A stretch of DNA of 36,217 nucleotides, taken from IMG/VR virus record IMGVR_UViG_3300048922_000473, positions 1 to 36,217 of that record; one strand, given 5' to 3'. Below the pieces are notes generated by a model. The model was not told the origin of the DNA, made no database searches, and worked only from the letters and a program-made list of their open reading frames with translations. This DNA is from a virus. The stretch's first letter is position 1; the number at the start of each line of letters is the position of its first letter. The position numbers were made by a program, and so were the translations under genes. Positions 16,185 to 24,532 of this stretch are shown piece after piece.

Positions 16185-17947
16185 TAAAAAATCTCCACGA
16201 TGTTGCTGGTACTGGCGGAAGCTCCTGCCAGTGGTTCGTTATAAAGTGCGTGCATGGTTGCCCAGGCTAAATCCGCGTGGCTGGCTTCCTCTGTGCGGGC
16301 TGCTTCGTAGGTTGGCCGGTTGCCGCTGGCGGTGGTTGAACGGCGAATGGACATAAAGGACTGCGCGATATCCAGCATCCCCGCGTCAAATTCCAGACGG
16401 CGCCCGCTGATGATGTCGTAGGCTTTAAGCACCAGGGCATTTTTAACGGTCGGGTTGTAGACAAACTCACGCGCAGCAGGGAAGAACTGCTTAACCGTTT
16501 TGTAAACGCCATCGCCAACGCCGGTCGAGTCAATGCCGATGTAGGTCACGTTGTAGCGTCTGGTGATTTCCTCAATCGCTGAGGCCTGGGCGCGAAAGTC
16601 CATCCCGCGCCACTGGTGACGCTCAAGGATGCGGAATTTACCGCCGGGGACGACGGGAGGCGCAATGACCACGCAACCGGCGCTGTCACCGTTCTGCGTT
16701 CCTTTTGCCGGGTCATAGCCAATCCAGACAGGGTGGTATGCAAACGGACGCAGTAAAAGCGGTTCGAAATCGTCCCACACGTCCCAGCTGTCAACCATGC
16801 AGGACTGCAGCAACGCCAGCGGGAACACGGACGCCAGATCGTCAACAAACTGACACATCAGCAGGTTGTTGTATTCGTCCGGGCTGTACTCCAGGCGCAG
16901 CTGGTCCAGGTCGAAAAGGTTACACCCGCCGTTTACGGCATCTTCAATGGTGACTATCTGGCGGTACTGGCCGTCAGGGCATAAAACGCCGTGCGCCAGG
17001 CTACTGTGAGAAAGGTCAAATTCCACCCTGTCGGCTTTCGGGCGCCCTTTATTGAACAGGGCGCCAGACCAGAACGGGTAGGCGCTGTGCGTCAGGCTGG
17101 AAGGGGTAGAGAAATAGGTCTGACGCCATTTTTTGTGCAGCGCCATACCGGAGGCCACCTTGCGCAGCTCCTGGAATTTCGGTATCCAGAAATACTCATC
17201 AAGATACAGATTGCCGTGATAGCTCTGCGCGGTACGGGCATTTGTACCGAGGAAGTAAAGACACGCGCCGTTAGGCAGCACCATCGGATCGCCTTTCAGC
17301 TCAACGTCCACCTCTTTTGCAAAGTCGATGATGTACTGTTTAAAAACGTGCGCCTGAGCTTTACTCGCTGACAGAAAGATTTGATTTCGCCCCGTGGTGA
17401 GCGCGTCTATCAACGCTTCACGGGCGAAATAGTAGGTTGCACCGATCTGGCGTGACTTTAAGAGGTTGCGGATACGGTGCTTGATGCCAGCGTCCCACCA
17501 GTGGCGCTGGTACTCGAACATACCGGCGCGGAAAATCTCTTCCAGCTTTTCGATCTGCTCGTCGGTAAACAGGTTTTTTTCCGGCGGCTTGCGCGGACAT
17601 TTATTGCGGTTCGCCACGTTCGGATTCAGGTCTGCTTCATTCCCGCCGTTGTTAAATTTGCCGATTCTGGCCTGTCGTTCGGACTGACGCGCCAGCAGGT
17701 CAATTTCTTTAAAATCCTTTCCTTCCTTCTGCTCCTTCATGACGAGCTGGCAGTAACGTGCGGCGGTGGTGAGCTGCATCTGATCCAGTGGGCCATATTC
17801 GCCCCACTTATCGCGTTTTTTCCAGCTGTGAACGGTTGCAACTTTCTCGCCCAGCATTTCAGCAATGCGGGCTACGCGGTATCCCTGAAAGTACATCAGC
17901 ATTGCCTGACGACGGGGATCGAGGTCTGCGGGGGTTAGTGTTGTCAT
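16184..17947 (-). CDS. P: Terminase ATPase subunit gpP
   Basis: Large terminase subunit that drives DNA packaging and cleaves cos. It has 587 residues from the ATG at 17947 (P2 P is 590). An N-terminal helix-turn-helix (YRVARIAEMLGEKVATVHSW) is followed by the ATPase with a Walker-A-like segment KSRQIGATYY and Walker B LYLDEYF. The nuclease domain has aspartates in GYDPAKGTQNGDSAG, GIDSTGVGDG and ASHADLAW. The frame is open upstream to 18052, but the extra 35 residues (cysteine-rich) do not match the family. The promoter lies in the gap between P and O. Confidence 0.95.
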   Translation of the reverse strand: MTTLTPADLDPRRQAMLMYFQGYRVARIAEMLGEKVATVHSWKKRDKWGEYGPLDQMQLTTAARYCQLVMKEQKEGKDFKEIDLLARQSERQARIGKFNNGGNEADLNPNVANRNKCPRKPPEKNLFTDEQIEKLEEIFRAGMFEYQRHWWDAGIKHRIRNLLKSRQIGATYYFAREALIDALTTGRNQIFLSASKAQAHVFKQYIIDFAKEVDVELKGDPMVLPNGACLYFLGTNARTAQSYHGNLYLDEYFWIPKFQELRKVASGMALHKKWRQTYFSTPSSLTHSAYPFWSGALFNKGRPKADRVEFDLSHSSLAHGVLCPDGQYRQIVTIEDAVNGGCNLFDLDQLRLEYSPDEYNNLLMCQFVDDLASVFPLALLQSCMVDSWDVWDDFEPLLLRPFAYHPVWIGYDPAKGTQNGDSAGCVVIAPPVVPGGKFRILERHQWRGMDFRAQASAIEEITRRYNVTYIGIDSTGVGDGVYKTVKQFFPAAREFVYNPTVKNALVLKAYDIISGRRLEFDAGMLDIAQSFMSIRRSTTASGNRPTYEAARTEEASHADLAWATMHALYNEPLAGASASTSNIVEIF

Positions 17948-17992
17948 GGCACAAACATACGGCCTCAAATCAGCACTTTCCCCGGCTTCGCA

Positions 17993-18012
17993 TTGTGTGG
18001 GAGTTCGCACAA
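17993..18012. promoter_or_regulatory. Candidate Ogr-binding dyad between P and O
   Basis: TTGT-N12-ACAA, a perfect match to the TGT-N12-ACA dyad bound by Ogr/Delta activators of P2-like late promoters. The centre is 94 bp before the O start and 55 bp before the P start. Confidence 0.65.
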
Positions 18013-18096
18013 GCCCAACGCGTTGTTTACACGCGCCCATCACCGCAAACATAAGGCTCTGAACGTGTTACGAACTAACTAACCGGAGCCGGACCG

Positions 18097-18924
18097 ATGG
18101 CAAAAAAATCTAAGCGTTTTCGTATTGGGGTCGAAGGGGCCACTACTGACGGGCGCGTTATTGAGCGTGAATGGCTCACCCAGATGGCAGCGAGCTATAA
18201 CCCGCAGGTATACACCGCGCTGATCAATATGGAACACATCAAGGGCTTCACCCCTGATGGGCCCTTCCGTCGTTTTGGCATGGTGGAAAAGTTGGAAGCG
18301 GAAGAAATCACCGAAGGGGCATTATCCGGGAAAATGGCGCTGTATGGCTGGATTGCCCCGACTGACGATCTGGTCACGATGACCAGCAACTGGCAGAAGC
18401 TTTTCACCTCAATGGAAGTTAACACCAGCTTTGCCGATACCGGCTCCGCTTATCTGGTTGGCCTGGCGATTACTGACGATCCGGCAAGCCTCGGCACTGA
18501 AATGCTGCAGTTCAGCGCCAGCGCAGAACATAACCCCCTGGCGCGCCGCAAGCTGGACAAAGACAACCTGTTTACCGCTGCTCTTGAAACGCTGATCGAG
18601 TTTGAGGACGTGCCGGAAAAAACCAGCCTGTTTACCCGCGTGAAAGAGCTGCTGTCCCGCAAAGGCGACGATGATAACGCCCGCTTTGCTGATGTGAATC
18701 AGGCTGTTGAAACCATCGCGCGTGAGCATCAGACGCTGGCGGAGCAGGTCAGCACCCATCAGACCGATTTCAGTAACAAGTTGAGCGATATGCAAAAGGT
18801 TGTTGATGAGACAACCAGCGCACTCTCCACCCTGCGTGAGCAGCTTTCCACTCAGGACAGCCGCAGCGAACGCCGCCCTAATGCGACCGGCAATAACGGC
18901 GCAGAACAAACCACCGATTGCTGA
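18097..18924 (+). CDS. O: Capsid scaffolding protein and protease gpO
   Basis: Internal scaffold that shapes the procapsid and cleaves itself and the capsid protein. It has 275 residues (P2 O is 284). The serine-protease triad is in place, D18, H47 (NMEHIKG) and S105 (FTSME), corresponding to D19/H48/S107 of P2. The C-terminal third (about 190-260) is a coiled-coil scaffold domain with heptad-like leucines. GGAGCCGGA precedes the ATG. It is the first gene of the rightward head operon. Confidence 0.95.
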   Translation: MAKKSKRFRIGVEGATTDGRVIEREWLTQMAASYNPQVYTALINMEHIKGFTPDGPFRRFGMVEKLEAEEITEGALSGKMALYGWIAPTDDLVTMTSNWQKLFTSMEVNTSFADTGSAYLVGLAITDDPASLGTEMLQFSASAEHNPLARRKLDKDNLFTAALETLIEFEDVPEKTSLFTRVKELLSRKGDDDNARFADVNQAVETIAREHQTLAEQVSTHQTDFSNKLSDMQKVVDETTSALSTLREQLSTQDSRSERRPNATGNNGAEQTTDC

Positions 18925-18939
18925 CGGAGCAAAAGCACA

Positions 18940-20088
18940 ATGAAAAAAGAGACACGTTTTAAATTCAACGGCTATCTGACGCAGCTCGCCAAACTCAACG
19001 GCGTATCTGTGAGCGATATCGCCTCGAAATATACGGCTGAGCCGTCAGTGGCGCAGACGCTGGAAACGAAAATCCAGGAGTCTTCCTCGTTCCTGCAGAA
19101 AATCAACATTATCCCGGTTGATGAGCAGTCCGGCGAGCGTCTGGGGCTGGGTATTGGTTCCAGTATTGCCGGAAATACTGATACCACCCAGAAAGACCGT
19201 GAACCCGTTGATCCGACTTACATCGACGGTGAAGGGTACAAGTGTACCCAGACCAACTCTGATACGGCGCTGCCCTATGCGAAGCTGGATTTATGGGCCA
19301 AATTCCAGGACTTCCAGACGCGCATCCGTGACGCCATCATTACCCGCCAGGCGCTTGACCGCATCATGATCGGCTTCAACGGCGTGAAGCGTGAAAAAAC
19401 GTCAGACCGCGCGACCTATCCACTGCTGCAGGATGTGAATATCGGCTGGCTGGAAAAAATCCGCCAGGAGAAACCCGTACAGGTGATGGATAAGATCGTG
19501 TCCGAAGGCGAGGTTATTTCTCAGACTATCCGTGTCGGTAAAGGCGGTGATTTCCTTAATCTGGACGCTCTGGTTATGGGCGCCGTGAATGAGAAAATCG
19601 CGCCGTGGTATCAGGAAGATACGGAGCTTGTGGTTATCGTCGGGCGCCAGTTACTGGCGGATAAATATTTCCCGATCGTCAACCGTGACCAGCCAAACAG
19701 CGAAGCGCTGGCGGCAGATCTTATCGTCAGTCAGAAGCGTATCGGCAACCTCCCGGCCGTTCGTGCGCCGTTCTTCCCGGCGAATGCCATGCTGATCACC
19801 CGCCTGGATAACCTGTCTATTTACTGGCAATCAGGCTCCCGCCGCCGTTCGGTCATCGACAATCCGAAGCGTGACCGCGTGGAGAACTTCGAGTCCGTTA
19901 ACGAGGCGTATGTTGTCGAAGATTACGACGGCGTTTGCCTGGTTGAGAACATCGAACTGTTGCCCGTGCAGGCAGGTGGCAATGCCAGCCCGGCGCTGAC
20001 AACTGAAACCATCCAGGAAATCGTCACGGCAGCGGTGAAAGGCGCACTTGATGCGCAGGCAGCTGGCGGTGCTGGCGCCGGAGCGTGA
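18940..20088 (+). CDS. N: Major capsid protein precursor gpN
   Basis: HK97-fold major capsid protein, cleaved near its N-terminus by gpO. It has 382 residues against 357 in P2. The N-terminal region (TRFKFNGYLTQLAKLNGV) and YWQSGSRRR near the end are typical of P2 N proteins. The surplus is at the C-terminus, a low-complexity Ala/Gly tail after residue about 340 (AAVKGALDAQAAGGAGAGA region), absent from P2. It is 15 nt downstream of O. Confidence 0.95.
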   Translation: MKKETRFKFNGYLTQLAKLNGVSVSDIASKYTAEPSVAQTLETKIQESSSFLQKINIIPVDEQSGERLGLGIGSSIAGNTDTTQKDREPVDPTYIDGEGYKCTQTNSDTALPYAKLDLWAKFQDFQTRIRDAIITRQALDRIMIGFNGVKREKTSDRATYPLLQDVNIGWLEKIRQEKPVQVMDKIVSEGEVISQTIRVGKGGDFLNLDALVMGAVNEKIAPWYQEDTELVVIVGRQLLADKYFPIVNRDQPNSEALAADLIVSQKRIGNLPAVRAPFFPANAMLITRLDNLSIYWQSGSRRRSVIDNPKRDRVENFESVNEAYVVEDYDGVCLVENIELLPVQAGGNASPALTTETIQEIVTAAVKGALDAQAAGGAGAGA

Positions 20089-20091
20089 TAA

Positions 20092-20745
20092 ATGAATCCG
20101 TTCCGAGCTCACACTCAGTATGTACAGGCTCAGGATGCCGCCCGTCAGGGCGGCAGTAATGCCAGCCTGACGGGCTACAACCAGATGCTGTTACAGCTGA
20201 CAGAACACCGCAGGCGCCTTAAAACCGTCCAGTCAAATGAGCGCAAGGCTCAGCTCAAACGTGAGTTTCTTCCCGCTTATGCCTCATGGATTGCCGGTTT
20301 ACTGGATGCTGACGCGTCAGGCCAGGACGACGTGGCGATGTACGTCATGATCTGGCGCATTGATGCCGGAGACTATACCGGCGCGCTGGACATTGCCCGT
20401 CATGCCATTAAACACGGCTGGGTCCTGCCACAGCGCTTCAACCGGACCTGCGGGACAGCTGTTGCGGAAGAGTTTGCCGACGCGGCAATGCGCGCTTTTT
20501 CTGCCGGTGAATCATTCAGTGCCGCCATTCTTACCCAGGTGCTCGATATCGTTGAAGGTCAGGATATGCCGGATCAGTCCCGCGCCCGACTTCATAAGGC
20601 GATGGGTTACGCGCTGCGGGATAACGATCAGGCAGTGGCGGCACTTAACCATCTGAAGCGTGCCCTGCAGCTGGATAACAGTTCTGGCGTCAAAACCGAA
20701 ATCAACAAGCTTGAAAGCCGATTGCGACAGGCAATGTCGGCTTAA
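20092..20745 (+). CDS. M: Terminase small (endonuclease) subunit gpM
   Basis: Partner of P in cos recognition and cleavage. It has 217 residues (P2 M is 247). The N-terminal half is conserved (YNQMLLQLTEHRRRLKTVQS and VAMYVMIWRIDAGDYTGAL). The C-terminal part has a TPR-like LNHLKRALQLDNSSG segment. It starts 3 nt after N stops. A hairpin CGTGCC/GGCACG follows in the M-L gap at 20751-20774. Confidence 0.92.
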   Translation: MNPFRAHTQYVQAQDAARQGGSNASLTGYNQMLLQLTEHRRRLKTVQSNERKAQLKREFLPAYASWIAGLLDADASGQDDVAMYVMIWRIDAGDYTGALDIARHAIKHGWVLPQRFNRTCGTAVAEEFADAAMRAFSAGESFSAAILTQVLDIVEGQDMPDQSRARLHKAMGYALRDNDQAVAALNHLKRALQLDNSSGVKTEINKLESRLRQAMSA

Positions 20746-20843
20746 CGAATCGTGCCAACGCGCGGGGCGGCACGGGGTGGCGACAGGCTTTATGCCGCGT
20801 CAAAACCCCGTCCACCGCCCAACTATTTGGGAGTGCCAGAAAT

Positions 20844-21311
20844 ATGCAATTCGTTTCGCCGGAACAGGCCGGGGAAAGTACCCAGGACGTTATTAAAAAC
20901 ACCAGTTTCTGGCCTGATGTCAGGGTTTCAGAGTTCCGCCGTGATATGCGCATGGATGGGAGTGTCACCGATCCACGCCTGCGCCTGGCGTTGCTGACAG
21001 CAATTGCTGAAGTTAACGCCGATCTTTATGAGTTCCGCGATAAACAACGGGCGCAGGGGTATGCGAGCCTGGCCGACGTCCCTGCTGATGTGATCGACGG
21101 CGAAAGCCAGCGGCTCATGCTGTATCGCCGTGCGGTGTTTTGCTGGGCAAAAGCAAACCTGGTTGAGCGCTATCGCGATTTTGACGCAACCGGCGACGGA
21201 AGCAAGAAAGCCGAAGATATCGAAACAACCTTAGGCGAGTTGTGGCGCGATGTGCGCTGGGCGGAGTCCCGCCTGCGCGATATGCCGCATATGACGGTGG
21301 AGCTGATTTGA
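20844..21311 (+). CDS. L: Head completion protein gpL
   Basis: Seals the filled head by binding the portal. It has 155 residues (P2 L is 169). Conserved features are FWPDVRVSEFRRDMRMDG and LRLALLTAIAEVNADL in the N-terminal half, and the C-terminal LWRDVRWAESRLRDMPH. The ATG at 20844 was chosen for GGGAG upstream. The stop overlaps the X start (TGATGA region). Confidence 0.92.
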   Translation: MQFVSPEQAGESTQDVIKNTSFWPDVRVSEFRRDMRMDGSVTDPRLRLALLTAIAEVNADLYEFRDKQRAQGYASLADVPADVIDGESQRLMLYRRAVFCWAKANLVERYRDFDATGDGSKKAEDIETTLGELWRDVRWAESRLRDMPHMTVELI

Positions 21312-21514
21312 TGAAAGTGCGTGCGCATCAGTATGACACGGTGGACGCACTCTGCTGGCGCCATTACGGGCGCACGCAGGGAGTCACTGAACAGGTGCTG
21401 CAGGCGAATCCGAGGCTGGCTGAATATGGCCCCTTTTTACCGCACGGGCTGCAGGTGGAGCTGCCGGACATCACGGCATCAACCACTGCGCAGACTGTCC
21501 AGTTATGGGACTGA
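21311..21514 (+). CDS. X: Tail protein gpX
   Basis: A 67-residue tail-assembly protein, the same length as P2 X. It has a LysM-like fold with QYDTVDALCWRHYGR and LEVELPD-like end (LQVELPDI). The ATG at 21311 shares the final A-T-G with the L stop region. A longer frame from 21242 runs inside L and is not used. Confidence 0.92.
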   Translation: MKVRAHQYDTVDALCWRHYGRTQGVTEQVLQANPRLAEYGPFLPHGLQVELPDITASTTAQTVQLWD

Positions 21515-21517
21515 ACT

Positions 21518-21733
21518 ATGACGCTTGAACGAATCAGCGCCTTTATCACTTACTGCGTTGCCCTGCTTCTGGCATGGCTTGGCGATTTGTCTCTTAAGGA
21601 TGTATCGACCATCACCGGTCTTGCGCTGGGGATTATTACTGCAGCGGTGACCTGTTATTTACGCTGGAAAGCCTACCAGCTGCTGCGGGACGGCAGAATA
21701 TCCAGGGGGGAATATGAGTCCTTCAATCGTTAA
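21518..21733 (+). CDS. Y: Class II holin, HP1 family
   Basis: Holin that starts lysis. It has 71 residues with two hydrophobic segments, about 8-24 (AFITYCVALLLAWLG) and 30-49 (STITGLALGIITAAVTCYL), then a charged tail. This is unlike P2 Y (93 residues, three TM helices) and matches HP1-type or S21-like pinholins in size. It pairs with a SAR endolysin (next gene), as pinholins do. No lysA antiholin follows. It overlaps K by 20 nt. Confidence 0.85.
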   Translation: MTLERISAFITYCVALLLAWLGDLSLKDVSTITGLALGIITAAVTCYLRWKAYQLLRDGRISRGEYESFNR

Positions 21734-22229
21734 GCGTTGCCTGGTCGGCGCGGTGCTGGCGATTGCCGCCACGTTGCCGGGCTTTCAGTCGCTTCATACC
21801 TCCGTCGAGGGGCTGAAGCTGATTGCTGATTTCGAAGGGTGCCGCCTGCAGCCATACCAGTGCAGTGCCGGGGTCTGGACTGACGGGATCGGCAATACGT
21901 CCGGGGTAGTACCGGGTAAAACCATAACGGAGCGACAGGCCGCGCAGGGGCTGATTAATAACGTGTTGCTGACGGAAAAAAGGATTGAAGCCTGCCTGCA
22001 GGTTAAGCCACCTCAGCATGTTTACGATGCCCTGATCAGTATCGGCTTTAATGTCGGAACGGGGGCAATCTGCCGATCAACAATGGTTTCTTACATCAAT
22101 CGCCAGCAATGGTGGCAGGCGTGCAACCAGCTCCCCCGCTGGATTTATGTAAATGGTCAACGGAATAAAGGGCTGGAAAACAGGCGCGACCGTGAGCTTG
22201 CCTGGTGCCTTAAAGGGGCGGGGGCATGA
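21714..22229 (+). CDS. K: SAR endolysin (lysozyme), P1 Lyz-like
   Basis: Muralytic lysozyme of the R21/P1 Lyz type, 171 residues. Residues about 9-24 form the SAR (signal-anchor-release) segment with C9 inside it. The catalytic triad is E41, C50 and T56 (spacing 9 and 6), with Cys in place of the usual Asp; T4 lysozyme tolerates this change. C9, C43 and C50 match C13, C44 and C51 of P1 Lyz, where a C44-C51 disulfide cages the active site until release of the SAR helix. AGGGGGAA precedes the ATG. The stop overlaps lysB by 4 bp. Confidence 0.92.
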   Translation: MSPSIVKRCLVGAVLAIAATLPGFQSLHTSVEGLKLIADFEGCRLQPYQCSAGVWTDGIGNTSGVVPGKTITERQAAQGLINNVLLTEKRIEACLQVKPPQHVYDALISIGFNVGTGAICRSTMVSYINRQQWWQACNQLPRWIYVNGQRNKGLENRRDRELAWCLKGAGA

Positions 22230-22654
22230 CGCGCGCGCTGGCGGTGATCCTGGCTCTGGTGCTGGCGTTGCTGGGCTGGCAGTCATGGCGGCTCAACAAT
22301 GCCGGTCACACCATCGCGACGCAGGCTGGGGCGCTTAAAAATAACAAGCAGGAGCTGGCGAAGAAAAACAGCCAGCTCATCAGCCTGTCCATTCTTACCG
22401 AAACCAACAGCCGGGCGCAGATGCAACTTTATGCTGCAGCGGAGGAGACTTCCGCGCTGTTGCGGAGTCGCCAGCGCCGGATCGAGGAGCTAAAACGTGA
22501 AAACGAGGATTTACGCCGCTGGGCTGACACTCCTTTGCCTGCTGACATTATCCGGCTGCGGGAGCGCCCGACCCTCGCCGGAGGTGCAGCTTACCGTGAG
22601 TGGTTGTCCAAAAGTGACGCAATGTCGCCTGGACAGGTCAGCACCGCGCAGTAA
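22226..22654 (+). CDS. lysB: Inner-membrane spanin LysB (Rz-like)
   Basis: A 142-residue i-spanin. One N-terminal TM segment (residues about 4-18, LAVILALVLALLGW) is followed by a long coiled coil (about 40-95) with a Q/K-rich periplasmic region. It joins LysC to disrupt the outer membrane. ATGA overlap with K. The 3' half is overlapped by lysC in the +1 frame. Confidence 0.92.
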   Translation: MTRALAVILALVLALLGWQSWRLNNAGHTIATQAGALKNNKQELAKKNSQLISLSILTETNSRAQMQLYAAAEETSALLRSRQRRIEELKRENEDLRRWADTPLPADIIRLRERPTLAGGAAYREWLSKSDAMSPGQVSTAQ

Positions 22655-22787
22655 TGGGGATTTGAACCAGGTGCTGGATGAGACTGAGGCCGCCTGGGCA
22701 GTATGTGCCGACAAAGTGGACACGATCATAGCGTGTCAGGAGCGAGACAGTGAACAAGCCGCAGTCCCTACGCAACGCCCTGAATAA
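22497..22787 (+). CDS. lysC: Outer-membrane spanin lipoprotein LysC (Rz1-like)
   Basis: A 96-residue o-spanin. Type II signal with lipobox L18-S-G-C21, so the mature lipoprotein starts at C21, with proline-containing RPSPE just after. It begins inside lysB in another frame and extends 133 nt past it, overlapping R by 38 nt. Most Rz1 proteins are smaller; the C-terminal extension (residues about 60-96) is cysteine-containing (C70, C80) and of unknown role. Confidence 0.9.
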   Translation: MKTRIYAAGLTLLCLLTLSGCGSARPSPEVQLTVSGCPKVTQCRLDRSAPRSNGDLNQVLDETEAAWAVCADKVDTIIACQERDSEQAAVPTQRPE

Positions 22788-23181
22788 ATCGGTGGCGTAT
22801 GTCCGTGACAACCCGGACAAACTGCACCTTTTTGTTGATAACGGTTCGCTGGTCGCAACCGGCGCCCGTTCAATGTCATGGGAATATCGCTACACCCTGA
22901 ACGTGGTGATTGAAGACTTTAGCGGCAACCAGAATTTAGTGATGGCGCCCGTATTGCTCTGGTTAATGACCAATCAACCGGACGCTATCAACAACCCGGA
23001 GCTGCGCGAAAAATTTTTTACCTTTGACGTCGATATCCTGAGCAACGATCTGTGTGATATCAGCCTCAATCTGCAGCTCACGGAGCGCGTGATTGTCAGC
23101 ACAGACGGCACCGTATCGAGCGTTGAAGCGGTGCTGGAACCCGACGTACCCGACGAAATGTGGACGGTGAAATGTGGATGA
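22750..23181 (+). CDS. R: Tail completion protein gpR
   Basis: Tail terminator/completion protein, 143 residues (P2 R is 155). Recognised from MNKPQSLRNALNKSVAYVRDNPDKLHLF and VVIEDF, segments typical of P2 R. It begins with GTG, has CAGGAGCGA upstream, and overlaps lysC by 38 nt and S by 8 nt. Confidence 0.92.
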   Translation: MNKPQSLRNALNKSVAYVRDNPDKLHLFVDNGSLVATGARSMSWEYRYTLNVVIEDFSGNQNLVMAPVLLWLMTNQPDAINNPELREKFFTFDVDILSNDLCDISLNLQLTERVIVSTDGTVSSVEAVLEPDVPDEMWTVKCG

Positions 23182-23623
23182 CCTGCAGAGGGTGGATGAC
23201 TGGCTGGCGGCCCTGCTGGCGAATCTGGAACCGGCAGCCCGCAACCGTATGATGCGACAACTGGCGCAGGAGCTGCGCCGGTCGCAACAGCAAAATATCA
23301 GGCTGCAGCGCAATCCAGACGGCACTACCTTTGAGCCGCGCCGGATGACGGCCAGAAGTAAAAAGGGGCGCATCAAGCGCCAGATGTTCGCCAAATTGCG
23401 CACCACTAAATACCTGAAAACCGCAGCCACTGCGGACTCTGCCAGCGTGCAGTTTGAGGGGAAAGTCCAGCGCATCGCCCGTGTTCACCATTATGGTCTG
23501 CGTGATCGAGTCAGACGCAACGGCCCGGAGGCCCGGTACCCGGCACGCCGTCTTTTGGGTATCAACGATGTGATAGAAGAATTAACACGGGATACTCTTC
23601 TACGCTGGATTATTAGGTTGTGA
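23174..23623 (+). CDS. S: Tail completion protein gpS
   Basis: Tail completion protein, 149 residues (P2 S is 150). Conserved LQRVDDWLAALLANL, RMTARSKKGRIK and YPARRLLGIN. GTG start at 23174 with GGTGA upstream, overlapping R. The last 24 nt overlap the end of the convergent DUF2971 cargo gene; the S C-terminus appears complete (TLLRWIIRL). Confidence 0.92.
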   Translation: MDDLQRVDDWLAALLANLEPAARNRMMRQLAQELRRSQQQNIRLQRNPDGTTFEPRRMTARSKKGRIKRQMFAKLRTTKYLKTAATADSASVQFEGKVQRIARVHHYGLRDRVRRNGPEARYPARRLLGINDVIEELTRDTLLRWIIRL

Positions 23624-24406
23624 ATTATATAAAGTAATTTGCTCAATTGCTTCGTCTATAGATATTTTAATGAATGCCCATTCATAAATATCGAAGAAGC
23701 AAACGTATATTTTACATTCTGGGAGGTGTTGAGTGATTCTATCTCGCATTGTTTTTAAATAATCATGCTTGTATGCATTTCTAAGGCCGATGTAAATTTC
23801 CTTAATGCTGGAGCTGCTTATGGGCTGTATTTCATTTCTATATCGTGAAATATTTCTTACCACCCTAACTTCTTCTTCGTATGACCAATAAGCAGGTTTG
23901 TAGAGAAAGGTTCTTTGTAGTGCTTCCAGAAAATCAGGATTGTAATGAAACTGCATTCCTTCAAAGAAATTGAGATTATCAGAGTTTATGTAAGGATTAT
24001 GGGGTTTAGTTGATGCATAAATAACACTGCCATACTTTGCTGGGATGACATTCAAACCCTCATCATTTAATTCTGCTTCGTTGGCATCTATGCCAAAAAC
24101 AACTCCTGCATGCGAGCCATTATCCTTATCAAGCAAGATGCTTTTTTTATCATCATAATTTGCACCCTTACCATAATGTGCCCACATCAGAGGATTTAAT
24201 GGAGCGCGAGTCAAAGATAAAATTCCATATGATATGGAAGCGGAAAGAAATTTTAAAGTTTGTTCTTTATATTGTTCTTCCGAGCCATAGTGTAAACCTG
24301 TTAATTCAAAAGGATCGTTTAGAGATGATGCTCTTGAAAATTTCAATGTTGAATTTTTTATAATTAAGTCTGCTGTTTCAGAGTCGACATATTTATATAG
24401 AATCAT
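23600..24406 (-). CDS. DUF2971 family cargo protein
   Basis: A 268-residue protein matching DUF2971: LYKYV near the start, SLNDPFE at about 30-40, LSLT-x5-PLMWAHYG near 70-80, HAGVVFGID and later WSYEEEVRVV. The conserved pattern suggests an enzyme fold, but no function is established; members are found in defence-like neighbourhoods. It is AT-rich, antisense to all flanking late genes and lies exactly at the S-V boundary, overlapping S by 24 nt. ATG 24406 has AAGG seven nt upstream; a TTG at 24412 is an alternative. It would be transcribed from its own promoter in the lysogen. Confidence 0.88.
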   Translation of the reverse strand: MILYKYVDSETADLIIKNSTLKFSRASSLNDPFELTGLHYGSEEQYKEQTLKFLSASISYGILSLTRAPLNPLMWAHYGKGANYDDKKSILLDKDNGSHAGVVFGIDANEAELNDEGLNVIPAKYGSVIYASTKPHNPYINSDNLNFFEGMQFHYNPDFLEALQRTFLYKPAYWSYEEEVRVVRNISRYRNEIQPISSSSIKEIYIGLRNAYKHDYLKTMRDRITQHLPECKIYVCFFDIYEWAFIKISIDEAIEQITLYNSQPNNPA

Positions 24407-24460
24407 TTTCAAGCCTTAGATTAAATTGTTTCTATTAACTTCCATGGCCTTAGATGTTAT

Positions 24461-24487
24461 CCCTTAATTGTAAGGGACACCATACAG
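24461..24487. promoter_or_regulatory. Candidate Ogr-binding dyad before V, with CCCTTA/TAAGGG palindrome
   Basis: TTGT-N12-ACAG at 24468-24487, seven of eight bases of the dyad found in the other late promoters. A perfect palindrome CCCTTA-ATTG-TAAGGG (24461-24476) overlaps it. It lies 45 bp before the V ATG, between V and the cargo gene, where P2 has late promoter PV. Confidence 0.5.
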
Positions 24488-24532
24488 TGCAAGCTAGTTT
24501 TGTGATTCCCCGAGGTAATGCAATCTCATCCT

